Shown: positions 9,115 through 16,785, counted from the first letter of the stretch. The stretch: 64,000 nt of DNA from Prochlorococcus sp. AG-347-I15 (GCA_003281585.1 QCBN01000005.1:1-64000); one strand, 5' to 3'. Numbers and translations are program-made. The notes: generated from the letters alone by a model not told the origin.

Positions 9115-10062
9115 CTAATATTTGAGACTAAATTTCTTAACTAGCCACTGCGCCAAGATATTTACTACCAAAGAAAGGATCATAAGTACAAAAGCCGCGT
9201 AAAAAAGTGAGGAAACTTGACTTCCATCAGCTTCACCAAACTGGTTTGCAAGCATGGATGAAATGGTATATCCAGGAGATAATAGAGACCAACTAAATGC
9301 ATTTGAATTTCCAATAATCATCGTGACAGCCATTGTTTCACCCATTGCCCTACCTAAAGCCAATAGAACACCTGCCATAATTCCTGATAACGCTGCTGGC
9401 AAAATCACTGAAAATATTGTTTTCCATCTACTCGCTCCAATTCCGTAGGATGCATTTCTTAGCTTTTTAGGTACCTGATTAAGTGAATCCCTTGCAATGG
9501 AGGTCACTATTGGCAAAAGCATTACAACTAAAATCAATATCGCCAAAAGTGAATTTCTACCTGTAGGTTCTGTACTGAATAAAGGTATCCATCCAAAGAA
9601 ATTATGTAAAAAAACAAAAAAGGCTCTAAAAAAAGGTTCCATAACAAATATTGCCCAGAGTCCTAAAACAACTGATGGAATAGCCGCTAATAATTCAACA
9701 AATGAACCTATTATTTCTCTAAAAACTTTCGGTACAAAGTCCTCGGTAATAAATATTGCAGTTCCAACGCCCAAAGGGATAGTTATTAATAATGAAAGAA
9801 ATGAAGTTACAAATGTGCCATATATTGCAGTAAAAGCTCCGTATTCATCTTTTACTGGATTCCATTCAGACGTTACGAGAAACTTCAGGCCATACCTTGA
9901 AAAGGATTCAAATGACTGAAAAAAAACTACTAAAATAATTCCTAAAAGTATTATTGCTACGAAACTAGATAAGACCAGAGCAGTATTCTTGAAGATAATA
10001 TCTATATTTTTTTCGATACCGAATCTTTTACGATTCTTGAAAAGAGTTAATTTCTCTTCCAT
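9115..10062 (-). CDS. pstC: Phosphate ABC transporter permease PstC
   Basis: Inner-membrane permease of 315 aa, first gene of the pst operon. It has multiple hydrophobic segments, the coupling loop LRNASYGIGASRWKTIF, and the PstC-like GRAMGETMAVTMIIGN motif. A candidate Pho box lies 47-76 bp upstream of its start. The binding protein PstS must be encoded elsewhere. Confidence 0.94.
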   Translation of the reverse strand: MEEKLTLFKNRKRFGIEKNIDIIFKNTALVLSSFVAIILLGIILVVFFQSFESFSRYGLKFLVTSEWNPVKDEYGAFTAIYGTFVTSFLSLLITIPLGVGTAIFITEDFVPKVFREIIGSFVELLAAIPSVVLGLWAIFVMEPFFRAFFVFLHNFFGWIPLFSTEPTGRNSLLAILILVVMLLPIVTSIARDSLNQVPKKLRNASYGIGASRWKTIFSVILPAALSGIMAGVLLALGRAMGETMAVTMIIGNSNAFSWSLLSPGYTISSMLANQFGEADGSQVSSLFYAAFVLMILSLVVNILAQWLVKKFSLKY

Positions 10063-10108
10063 TAAAAAAAGAATATCTCTTTAAATCTACTACTAAATGC
10101 TGTAAAAG

Positions 10109-10138
10109 ACTTTAAGAGGGGTTAAAGGTATATAAAAG
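10109..10138 (-). promoter_or_regulatory. Candidate Pho box upstream of pstC
   Basis: On the minus strand three CTT-starting octamers (CTTTTATA, CTTTAACC, CTTAAAGT) follow each other at exactly 11-bp spacing. Cyanobacterial PhoB/SphR boxes are tandem direct repeats close to CTTAACCT at this same period. Only the middle copy is a good match. The position before pstC and the 11-bp phasing support the call. Confidence 0.45.
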
Positions 10139-10167
10139 TCATGATAATTTGACATGTATTGAAAAAT

Positions 10168-10269
10168 TTATCTGCCTATTTTTTTAACGGCGGCTCTTGA
10201 TTTCTTAATAAACCGTTCAAAATATTTTGCTAATAGATATAAAAAAGATGTAAGAAATAAGTTTTTCAA
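10168..10269 (-). CDS. Possible basic micro-protein, 33 aa, abutting the cytochrome gene
   Basis: A TTG codon follows immediately after the stop of the cytochrome gene and opens 33 residues: a hydrophobic start (MKNLFLTSFLYLLA) then a very basic tail (KYFERFIKKSRAAVKKIGR). The zero-gap position suggests coupling. A 32-bp part of it resembles the 3' end of the potassium channel gene (29 of 32 bases). Protein status is uncertain. Confidence 0.35.
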   Translation of the reverse strand: MKNLFLTSFLYLLAKYFERFIKKSRAAVKKIGR

Positions 10270-10641
10270 TTACTCCCAACCGTTTTCTGCATTTTGAATA
10301 ATCCATCGTGCAAGAACCTTATCCTCTCCATCCTTCAATTTATTTTTATAACCTTTCATAAAACCAATTCCATCATTAGCAATTTTTGTTATTGAATTTA
10401 CATCTGCTATTCCTCTTTTTTCAAGATCAGAAAGTTTTAATGATTTAGATCCTTTGAGAACGACTGATCCACCCCTTACATGGCAGCCTGCACAAACATT
10501 TCTAAAAATTGTTTCTCCATCTCTAATATCAGAAGCCATTAGATATCTATTTTGCAAAGAGGTTTGAAAAATAATTATTAAAGTTATAAGAGGAATTACA
10601 AAAAAAAATTTAAATATTTTCATTTGATTTAGTTCACTCAC
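10270..10641 (-). CDS. Cytochrome c6-like c-type cytochrome
   Basis: A 123-aa class I c-type cytochrome with an N-terminal hydrophobic signal/anchor (about 7-27). The haem motif is CAGCH (about residues 50-54). The probable Met ligand is in GIGFMKGYKNKL, and the C-terminal WIIQNAENGW resembles the end of cytochrome c6. It would carry electrons in the thylakoid lumen or periplasm. The start could also be the second Met (10623). Cytochrome c6 family is likely; whether it is PetJ itself or a c6B/c6C-type paralogue cannot be told from sequence alone. Confidence 0.75.
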   Translation of the reverse strand: MSELNQMKIFKFFFVIPLITLIIIFQTSLQNRYLMASDIRDGETIFRNVCAGCHVRGGSVVLKGSKSLKLSDLEKRGIADVNSITKIANDGIGFMKGYKNKLKDGEDKVLARWIIQNAENGWE

Positions 10642-10677
10642 AATTAATTTAGCAATTAATTCTGAATCTCAATCTAT

Positions 10678-11733
10678 CTATTTTAATAGTTCTACTGCAA
10701 CGACAAGATTTCCTAATAATCCGTTCAAAATATTTAGCTGTTCTTTACTACCAAATGCTATTAATACCTGACTTGGCTGAAGCATGAAATCACCTCCAGG
10801 ATTAGTGAACAACTTTTCATTTTCTTTAATAGCTAATATTTTTGCACCACTCTTTTTACCGATTCCAAGTTCAGAAAGTGATCTTTTCTCTGCAGTTTCA
10901 AAAAGGCTGATATCATTGCTTAATTCGAATTCTTCAATCTCACATTCACTTCCTGCAAGAAGATCTAGAAAATCAATCGCAATAGGTCTTAAGGCCATTG
11001 ATGCCATTGCTCTTCCTGCAGCTATGTAAGGACTTACAACTATACTTGCTCCAGCTAATCTCAACTTACTTGCAGCTTCTTCAGTTCCAGCTCTTGCTAT
11101 TACTCTTATAGAACTTCTTATCCCTTTAGCACTCAAAACTACATATAAATTAGCAGCATCGTTTGGTAGGGTAACGACCAAACTTTTGCATTTTTCTAAT
11201 CCTGCCAATTTTAAAGTCTCATCAAGGGTGGCGTCAGCACAAAGAACTTCTAAACCATTTTCTTCAGCAATCTTTTTTCTATCTTCATCACTCTCAACAA
11301 CAATAATTGGAATATTTTGTGTTTTTATTTGGTTAGATATTTCCTGACCAACCCTCCCATATCCACACAAAATTACATGATTTTCCATTTTTCTAAGAAT
11401 TCTTTTAAAACGTAATTCGTTTACTCTTTGAAAATAGCCGGATTCGAATAATCTAACAGCTTTTTGAAAGGTAAATTGAATAAATATCAATCCGCCAACG
11501 ATTACTAAAACAGTTACGATCCTGCCTTCAGGACTTAAAGGTTGAACTTCTCCAAAACCAATAGTGGTTATTGTGATGAGAACCATCCATAAGCAATCAC
11601 TCCATTCCCATCCCTCTGTTATTCGATAGCCAATTGCACCTAAAAAAAACAGAAAGAATAAAGAATAAATAAGACCAAACCAAGGCCTTAAATAGTCTTT
11701 AATAAAATAGAACTCAAATAATCTAAGCTTCAT
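10678..11733 (-). CDS. Two-TM potassium channel with RCK (TrkA-N/TrkA-C) domains
   Basis: A 351-aa ion channel subunit of MthK layout. TM1 is about 18-36, a pore loop with filter TTIGFGE lies at 56-62, TM2 is about 72-90, then comes an RCK NAD-binding domain starting at HVILCGYGRVG (119-129) and a C-terminal TrkA-C domain (about 265-351). The canonical K+ filter is TVGYGD; here V, Y and D are replaced by I, F and E. It probably gates K+ in response to a ligand bound at the RCK ring. It is upstream of the cytochrome gene on the same strand, 36 bp away. Confidence 0.85.
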   Translation of the reverse strand: MKLRLFEFYFIKDYLRPWFGLIYSLFFLFFLGAIGYRITEGWEWSDCLWMVLITITTIGFGEVQPLSPEGRIVTVLVIVGGLIFIQFTFQKAVRLFESGYFQRVNELRFKRILRKMENHVILCGYGRVGQEISNQIKTQNIPIIVVESDEDRKKIAEENGLEVLCADATLDETLKLAGLEKCKSLVVTLPNDAANLYVVLSAKGIRSSIRVIARAGTEEAASKLRLAGASIVVSPYIAAGRAMASMALRPIAIDFLDLLAGSECEIEEFELSNDISLFETAEKRSLSELGIGKKSGAKILAIKENEKLFTNPGGDFMLQPSQVLIAFGSKEQLNILNGLLGNLVVAVELLK

Positions 11734-11916
11734 ATCCCTTATTATCGTTAACTATTCAAAAATTTCAAAAAAATTTTCTATTATGTTCCTAAAACTATTT
11801 ATTTGTTTAAGTGAAATACATATTAAGCAGGATAATAATATTTATTTTCGTAGCTGAATGCATTAAACAAATGATTACCCTCTCAGGTCTTATTTAATGC
11901 TTCATTAAAAATTAAT

Positions 11917-12048
11917 TTAAGGTTTTACTTGCACTGATTCAATAAGAAAATCAGAAGCTGCTTTTAACCAATCAGCTACTGTAAGACGGAGGTCAGGTTG
12001 AGAATATACAAGCGCAACAATGATTCCAACTAAGATTATCTTTACCAT
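11917..12048 (-). CDS. Small membrane-anchored protein, 43 aa
   Basis: An ATG-initiated ORF of 43 residues. The N-terminus is hydrophobic (MVKIILVGIIVALVYS), followed by a polar segment (QPDLRLTVADWLKAASDFLI). It looks like a conserved picocyanobacterial micro-protein with one membrane segment. It lies between the channel gene and the DUF1499-like gene, both on the same strand. No named family recognised. Confidence 0.55.
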   Translation of the reverse strand: MVKIILVGIIVALVYSQPDLRLTVADWLKAASDFLIESVQVKP

Positions 12049-12125
12049 GGGAATTCAAATATTCTTATGAATTAAAGCACACCTATTAAGTAAAAAGAAC
12101 CTTAAATTTATAAAAAATAGATTAA

Positions 12126-12524
12126 CTAAAATTTTTCTAATTGATTAAACAAGTACTCCACTCTTCTAAGGTTTACTCCTAAATCTGATTGACCTAATCT
12201 TGCTGCAGATCTTATTTGGATTATTCCTTTTGATCTATCTACATAACTTCTCACGTCAAGCTTTAAAATTTCGAGGTCATCTGGAAATCTAAAAATTAAG
12301 CTTCTACAAACACCTCTCCAATAATTTCTACCACTTTCAATAACTTCTGTACGAGGTAAGCCTTCTGCCAGAGAAACTAGTTGAATAAACTTTTGATCAA
12401 CATTTATAAGTTTCTTTTCTATTAAGACACTGTTTAAAGGATTGGTAATTGGAGCAAGACCCTGGATGGAGGAAACCATATTTATAAATAACGATGTAGA
12501 TGTTCTAACTGATTTCGCATACAA
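12126..12524 (-). CDS. DUF1499 family protein
   Basis: 132 aa. The C-terminal half matches DUF1499: FRFPDDLEI..., an intervening acidic segment, then IQIRSAARLGQSDLGVNLRRVE. The N-terminal cysteine-containing CPSSPNCV motif common in the family is absent, so the N-terminus is divergent or the start is misplaced. Function unknown; homologues are often secreted or lipoprotein-like. It stands alone on the minus strand. Confidence 0.7.
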   Translation of the reverse strand: MYAKSVRTSTSLFINMVSSIQGLAPITNPLNSVLIEKKLINVDQKFIQLVSLAEGLPRTEVIESGRNYWRGVCRSLIFRFPDDLEILKLDVRSYVDRSKGIIQIRSAARLGQSDLGVNLRRVEYLFNQLEKF

Positions 12525-12600
12525 AGTGAGAGAAAAAAGTAAAGATTATTCCCATAAATTTGATCTCTTTATAAAAATTCCTTATTTTGTGATCCAAATT

Positions 12601-12738
12601 TTAAAATTTGAGATTTTTTATTGTTTTTTTTGATAGAGATGGTTGCCTAACTTGTTTACTATTTAATTTCCTAATCCATAAAAAAACTCCCACAAACAAA
12701 AAAATTTCAACAATAATTCCAACCTTTATTAAACTCAT
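12601..12738 (-). CDS. Single-pass membrane micro-protein, 45 aa
   Basis: ATG start overlapping the stop of the preceding 30-aa ORF by 4 bp (ATGA). One membrane segment (IKVGIIVEIFLFVGVFLWI) then a basic tail ending in KKTIKNLKF. The overlap and positive-inside pattern argue for a real gene. No family recognised. Confidence 0.5.
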   Translation of the reverse strand: MSLIKVGIIVEIFLFVGVFLWIRKLNSKQVRQPSLSKKTIKNLKF

Positions 12739-12827
12739 TTTTTATCCTTTTCTTTCTTGTTGGTACCCTCAATGTATGGCACAAGAATATTTAATAACCA
12801 CTTTTTAAATGAATTTAACGGTTTCAT
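12735..12827 (-). CDS. Micro-protein, 30 aa, coupled to the 45-aa membrane protein
   Basis: A 30-residue ORF starting 6 bp after the stop of the 127-aa gene. It begins MKPLNSFKKWLLNILVPYIE and ends in a Lys-rich tail. Its last bases overlap the start of the 45-aa ORF. It has a short amphipathic helix but no clear membrane span. It is probably part of a three-gene operon. Confidence 0.45.
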   Translation of the reverse strand: MKPLNSFKKWLLNILVPYIEGTNKKEKDKK

Positions 12828-12833
12828 AGTCTA

Positions 12834-13217
12834 TTACTTGCCTTTTCTCCACATACTCCTTCCTTTAATGAGATCCTCTATATTTGGCCAAGCAGCTATT
12901 AATTCTTTAAGTGCCTTTCTATTAGGAGTATAAAAAACACAAGATAATGCACTTATTACATAAAGTATGAACCATAATTTACTTTCTGAATAAGCTAAAA
13001 ACAAAGAGAAAAGAAAACTTCCAATAAAGAAAAAGAAAAATGACCTATTTAATATTTCTAATGGAGTTCTTTTAAGTCTGTAAAATTTAACCTTATTACT
13101 ATCTTCTTTAGTATCTTTCTGAAATTTACTTTCGTAAGAATTAATTATTTCTTCTTCTAGAACTTTTTCATACTCTAAATTATCAATTGGATCGCTTTGA
13201 TCCTTTTTATTTATCAT
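12834..13217 (-). CDS. Small membrane protein with two TM segments, unknown
   Basis: 127 aa. An acidic N-terminal region (1-45) is followed by a basic patch (KFYRLKRTPLEIL) and two adjacent hydrophobic segments (about 58-78 and 81-98). The C-terminal soluble tail (KALKELIAAWPNIEDLIKGRSMWRKGK) is conserved-looking. It is the first gene of the overlapping trio on this strand. No named domain recognised. Confidence 0.6.
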   Translation of the reverse strand: MINKKDQSDPIDNLEYEKVLEEEIINSYESKFQKDTKEDSNKVKFYRLKRTPLEILNRSFFFFFIGSFLFSLFLAYSESKLWFILYVISALSCVFYTPNRKALKELIAAWPNIEDLIKGRSMWRKGK

Positions 13218-13500
13218 TGGTTTCTATACAATACAAATATGGTAACTAATTTAAGGTATTTTAAAAAGTATCAAATTTTATCTATTAACTGTAGTTATAC
13301 GAACAGATCATGGTTTTGAAAATATTTCAAGATTGTCTTATTTATAAAAGATAAATTAGTCAAAATATTCTTTTTAATTTTCCCAAATCTTTCGGTCATT
13401 TAAAACAATCACTTCTATAAACTTCATAGCATTAATTAAATTGGGAGGCAATATCTCAATCTAGAGTTAAAATAGTTTAGAGATTTTCATAATAATCTAT

Positions 13501-13812
13501 ATGCAAAGGTATTTGATTTCCTACGAATTTACTGATGGCGAGGATCAAGAAGAAGGGGCAGAAATGTTAATTAATTGGTATGAATCAGGTGGACCCCAAA
13601 ACAGACCTGAAAACTATGAGGTTCATTCCTGGATTTTTATGGTTCAAAATGGGATTGGACATTCTGTAGTAAGTGCAGATTCTCTTGAAACAATTTGGAA
13701 GCAATGGCATCCCTGGAGAAGGTTAATGGATATAAGTATTCAGCCGTGTATGGATCTTGATGAGACAGTCGGATTATTCAAAAAACAAAAAATGAATACA
13801 CGGATAGTCTAA
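13501..13812 (+). CDS. DUF3303-like small protein
   Basis: A 103-aa soluble protein starting MQRYLISYEFTDGEDQEEGAEM. The pattern (short beta strand, acidic segment, then AEMLINWYESGG and a later 'W..W.....DI.I.P' region) fits DUF3303, a small alpha/beta family of unknown function common in cyanobacteria. It is a single gene; 283 bp upstream is non-coding with nothing clear except AT-rich promoter-like sequence. Confidence 0.55.
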   Translation: MQRYLISYEFTDGEDQEEGAEMLINWYESGGPQNRPENYEVHSWIFMVQNGIGHSVVSADSLETIWKQWHPWRRLMDISIQPCMDLDETVGLFKKQKMNTRIV

Positions 13813-13905
13813 AAGTATTTGACTTCCAAATATAAATTTCTTTTTAGTAGCACCTAATACTACATACATATTTCACTGCGTTAAAAAGGATAAGATTAAT
13901 TTTCC

Positions 13906-14100
13906 ATGATGAATGATTCTTATCACATTTACTTCAAAGGAGAAATTCTTTTCAAGAATTTAAGTAAAGATGAATTTGAATTTGTTTGGGGAAAACTTTA
14001 TACGTCTTATATAAATGCCCTAAATAAAGAGCTAACCTACGAATTAGTTAGCGAAAACAATATTATGGAGCCGGCTTTAAACCTTGAGCCATCTTATTAA
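13906..14100 (+). CDS. Small soluble protein, 64 aa, unknown
   Basis: Starts MMNDSYHIYFKGEILFKNLS. The YFKGEILFKNL segment followed by an acidic/aromatic helix (KDEFEFVWGKLYTSYINAL) is typical of a short protein seen across marine picocyanobacteria. The start may be the first or second Met. No assigned function. Confidence 0.55.
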   Translation: MMNDSYHIYFKGEILFKNLSKDEFEFVWGKLYTSYINALNKELTYELVSENNIMEPALNLEPSY

Positions 14101-14120
14101 ATCAAGGCCTAAATCCTAGA

Positions 14121-14363
14121 TTATGAGTAAAACAAGAAAAGATGTCTCTCTTTTATTTTGAGGTACTCTTTCTCTTCTTTAGTTATATCTAAAGCAATTT
14201 TATTAGCCTCAATTTCGACATTCGAAATATAAGTTTCAAAGTTTTCCTTTCTTTTAAATAAAGCAACAATGCCAATATCTGTTATGAACCAAATAAAATG
14301 ATCAGTTTCTCCTATTGGCTCTTCTTTTAAAGAATCAATAATCAAATCACAGGTTGAATCCAT
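14121..14363 (-). CDS. Small hypothetical protein, 80 aa
   Basis: Starts MDSTCDLIIDSLKEEPIG. It contains a hydrophobic beta-like section (HFIWFITDIGIVALFKRK) and a charged helical C-terminus. No recognised domain. It lies downstream of the 78-aa membrane protein on the same strand, 21 bp away, so the two may be co-transcribed. Confidence 0.45.
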   Translation of the reverse strand: MDSTCDLIIDSLKEEPIGETDHFIWFITDIGIVALFKRKENFETYISNVEIEANKIALDITKEEKEYLKIKERHLFLFYS

Positions 14364-14384
14364 TTAATTAAAATTAGAGGTGTT

Positions 14385-14621
14385 TTAATTCCCCCCATTG
14401 CAATACCTTACGGCCTCAGAATTGGTGCCACCATCTTCAATTATTTCTGCAACACATTTATTAAAAAGTTTAGATTCCTTTTTTACTGAACAGAATCCAA
14501 AAGCGATTGCAGCTAAAGCTATTGCCGATACGAAAGTAGAACCAAGTTGTATAAAACCATAGGCAAACATGATATTTTTCTTTCCATAACACTTTTTTGA
14601 ATCCTTTTTTTCTTCTGACAT
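14385..14621 (-). CDS. Small membrane protein with cysteine-rich C-terminus, 78 aa
   Basis: A Lys-rich N-terminus (MSEEKKDSKKCYGKK) precedes one membrane segment (about 22-43, ending AIAFGFCSV). The tail contains KCVAEIIEDGG and ends RYCNGGN, so two cysteines could pair on the far side of the membrane. No family recognised. Confidence 0.5.
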   Translation of the reverse strand: MSEEKKDSKKCYGKKNIMFAYGFIQLGSTFVSAIALAAIAFGFCSVKKESKLFNKCVAEIIEDGGTNSEAVRYCNGGN

Positions 14622-14981
14622 TTTAATTATTTAACTGAATTGAATCTATTTGATTAATGGTAGGTTTGAGAAATATTTTCATAGAGAAAACCGAATTAAA
14701 GATTTTTTGACCAGCTAAGACAAAAAATCAAAATTTCAAGTTTAGATTGATTTTTCTTCACTTTAATTTTCAAATTGATACATCAAGGATAAAAACTTTT
14801 TAAATTTTTTATCAACATAAGCTCCTGGAATAGATTTTTTATCTTTTTTTAAAAAGTAATGATCCCGCAGTTATAACAAGTGATTATGATACTTTTTAAA
14901 CTACATTTAGTTTTTTTTAATGAAGTATTAATACTTAAAAATTATTCCAGAAAAGCTTGTTTTGATAATGCTCCCGAAGAG

Positions 14982-15092
14982 TTATCCACTTTTTAAGCGT
15001 TTTTCAACAGGGTTTTCCACAATATGTTGATTAAATTTGAATTTCTATGTGCAAAATAAAATATTATCTTTTTTAAGAAAAAATCATCCACA
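14982..15092 (+). other. Cluster of DnaA-box-like sequences
   Basis: Four 9-mers in the same orientation: TTATCCACT (14982), TTTTCAACA (15001), TTTTCCACA (15013) and TCATCCACA (15084). TTATCCACA and TTTTCCACA are the established E. coli and cyanobacterial DnaA boxes. They sit in an AT-rich gap of about 530 bp (14622-15152) that otherwise shows no gene or RNA. No dnaA or dnaN is nearby, so a chromosomal origin is not established. Confidence 0.4.
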
Positions 15093-15152
15093 ATTTTTTT
15101 TGGGGATCACTATGATTTCAATTGTCTTTAGGTAATTTAAAGTAGAAATTTT

Positions 15153-15278
15153 ATGAATCTAAAAGAAAACAATAAGGACTTAAATCCCGAAATCAAAAAG
15201 GAGTTGGGAAAATCTAAGCTCGAAGTTCTCACTAATGAATATGATTTTTTAGTAAAAAACCTCAAGAAAGCTGGATGA
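15153..15278 (+). CDS. Micro-protein, 41 aa, charged helical
   Basis: An ATG-initiated ORF of 41 residues (begins MNLKENNKDLNPEIKKEL, ends LVKNLKKAG) with heptad-like hydrophobic spacing, so likely a helix or short coiled coil. It follows the DnaA-box cluster by 60 bp. It resembles the 57-aa ORF at 19089 in style (helical, 'N-LKK-G' ending). The 264 bp after it hold nothing recognisable. Confidence 0.4.
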   Translation: MNLKENNKDLNPEIKKELGKSKLEVLTNEYDFLVKNLKKAG

Positions 15279-15542
15279 TCTACTAGAAATTAAAAAATTT
15301 TTTAAACAATAAATTTCTAAACTTCTTTCATGAGACAAAATAATATTTATTTGAATGATTACCCAAAAAAGTTTAAGTTAATCAAATATAAAATTTCTAT
15401 TAAAAATACAAATTAATACTCTTGATACCAAACATATAAAACAAATCCTAGTTATATTATTCAAATCTCAGTTTGAGATCAAGTTAGAAATATAAACGGG
15501 AAATCCAAGTTTTTATTTATTTAAACATTAGTTATCTCGTAT

Positions 15543-15818
15543 ATGCATCATAGTTTTTATATAAAGATGAATATTCAAGAACTTAAAGTCAACTACAAAA
15601 AGCTTTTAAACAAAGCTGCCAAAGCAAACGGCCGTAAAGAAACTGTTTCTTTCTTAAATCGTGCCGCTAAAATTAAATCAAAAATCTACTCAAACACTAA
15701 AGTAAATTGCTTTAGATGTAATGGAGCAGGTTTTCTAAGAATTTCGCTAGATGAGACTAAAACATGTCTATCTTGCTACGGAAAGGGATTTTTAATTAAA
15801 GAAATTCAGCAGGTTTAA
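15543..15818 (+). CDS. Small zinc-finger-like protein (DnaJ-type cysteine motifs)
   Basis: 91 aa, or 83 aa if it starts at the Met at 15567. The C-terminal half has two CxxCxGxG-type motifs: CFRCNGAGF and CLSCYGKGF. These are the hallmark of DnaJ central zinc fingers and related BSD2/PSA2-type proteins, which hold unfolded partners. There is no J-domain and no other domain. The N-terminal helix is Lys/Ala-rich. It may bind zinc and assist folding; this is inference from motif only. Confidence 0.6.
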   Translation: MHHSFYIKMNIQELKVNYKKLLNKAAKANGRKETVSFLNRAAKIKSKIYSNTKVNCFRCNGAGFLRISLDETKTCLSCYGKGFLIKEIQQV

Positions 15819-15833
15819 AAAATTTGATTGTTC

Positions 15834-15989
15834 ATGAAAGATCTCATTCAAGCTCACAAAAAATTAATTAAAACAGTAAAAGATCAAATGGGATTTTCTG
15901 ATTATGGGATGTATTGGTTAGCTTTCCTGGAAGGGGGTCTAACTATATGGCTGCTGGATAGAATATTTTTCCACTGGTTAAAGTTTTAA
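15834..15989 (+). CDS. Small protein with one amphipathic/membrane segment, 51 aa
   Basis: ATG start 15 bp after the zinc-finger-like gene. It begins MKDLIQAHKKLIKTVKDQMG and ends in an aromatic hydrophobic segment (YWLAFLEGGLTIWLLDRIFF). Probably a single-span or monotopic membrane protein. No family recognised. Confidence 0.5.
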   Translation: MKDLIQAHKKLIKTVKDQMGFSDYGMYWLAFLEGGLTIWLLDRIFFHWLKF

Positions 15990-16080
15990 TTTTTACTTAG
16001 GTCCAAAAAATTTTTGCAGGTATTAAATAAATTAATTTATCGAATCTATTTGAAAAGTTGTAGGATGGTAAAAAACTAAT

Positions 16081-16308
16081 ATGCAATTACTCGGATTAAT
16101 TCTTCTTCTAGCTAGTAGCTGGTATTTATGGAAATTAACATCAAATTTTCTTGATGAACCAACAAAAAAAGAACTGACTAATAGTTTAAATAACCTCAAA
16201 AATAAATTCTCTGAGGGGAAAAAAAATTTCTCTAAAGCAAAAATAAGCGAAGCTTGGGAAAAATACAAAGAAGAAGGTGGTGCCTTATCTAATAAAGAAA
16301 AAAGCTAG
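16081..16308 (+). CDS. Small membrane-anchored protein with charged tail, 75 aa
   Basis: An N-terminal hydrophobic segment (QLLGLILLLASSWYLW) is followed by a Lys/Glu-rich helical tail. It is the first of four consecutive ORFs with -1, 0 and 0 bp spacing (16081-16754). Its TAG overlaps the GTG start of the next gene. No family recognised. Confidence 0.6.
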   Translation: MQLLGLILLLASSWYLWKLTSNFLDEPTKKELTNSLNNLKNKFSEGKKNFSKAKISEAWEKYKEEGGALSNKEKS

Positions 16309-16562
16309 TGGACCTTTTTAGTATTACAAGTCTGACTAAAGATATTTCTAGAATTGATATAATTGGTATTTTGTTTGGTCATTTAATTTTTGGTATTGCA
16401 TTGACACAGCTTCTAGATTGGAAATGGTTAAAGAACCTCATGAGTGAAGAAGATAAAACAAGGATGCTTAAAAGTTATACATGGAAAGACTTATTAGTAG
16501 ATGGAGCAATTGTTACGGTAGTTCTAGGAATAATCTTTTTGATAATTAGCATTTTTTTATAA
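16308..16562 (+). CDS. Two-TM small membrane protein, 84 aa
   Basis: Starts at GTG within TAGTG, overlapping the previous stop by one base. Two hydrophobic segments (about 17-35 and 61-84) flank a charged loop (LMSEEDKTRMLKSYTWKD). Second gene of the coupled chain. The tight overlap indicates co-translation. No named family. Confidence 0.6.
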   Translation: MDLFSITSLTKDISRIDIIGILFGHLIFGIALTQLLDWKWLKNLMSEEDKTRMLKSYTWKDLLVDGAIVTVVLGIIFLIISIFL

Positions 16563-16652
16563 ATGAACGTAACTTACATCCTTTTAGTTTTTTTAATGAT
16601 ATCAATTGTGATTTTCACTCAAATAATCAATTCCTCCGATAAATCAAAATAA
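16563..16652 (+). CDS. Membrane micro-protein, 29 aa
   Basis: Starts directly after the preceding TAA. It is almost entirely one membrane span (TYILLVFLMISIVIFTQII) with a short polar tail. Third in the coupled chain. Zero spacing on both sides makes it likely real despite its size. Confidence 0.5.
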   Translation: MNVTYILLVFLMISIVIFTQIINSSDKSK

Positions 16653-16754
16653 ATGACCGAAGTAACCAGCAACTCCTCAACTGGATGGTACTTAATCGCT
16701 TTGGTAAGCACTTTATCTTTTTTAGCCTTAATTTACTTCGGCCAAAAAAGATAG
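16653..16754 (+). CDS. Membrane micro-protein, 33 aa
   Basis: Starts directly after the preceding TAA. A polar N-terminus (MTEVTSNSSTG) then one span (WYLIALVSTLSFLALIYFG) and QKR, giving positive-inside topology. Fourth and last of the chain; a hairpin follows 32 bp downstream. Confidence 0.5.
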   Translation: MTEVTSNSSTGWYLIALVSTLSFLALIYFGQKR

Positions 16755-16785
16755 AGTAAATTTTGAAAGACTATTTAAATTCATA

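Noticed and set aside
9497..9919. 140-codon plus-strand ORF inside pstC
   Set aside because: Shadow of pstC; no motif and no upstream signal.
10185..10220. AACGG...CCGTT inverted repeat as a terminator
   Set aside because: Only 5 bp, long loop, and no T-run on the proper side.
13371..13424. 17-codon minus-strand ORF MKFIEVIV...
   Set aside because: Too short, no SD, no neighbour coupling.
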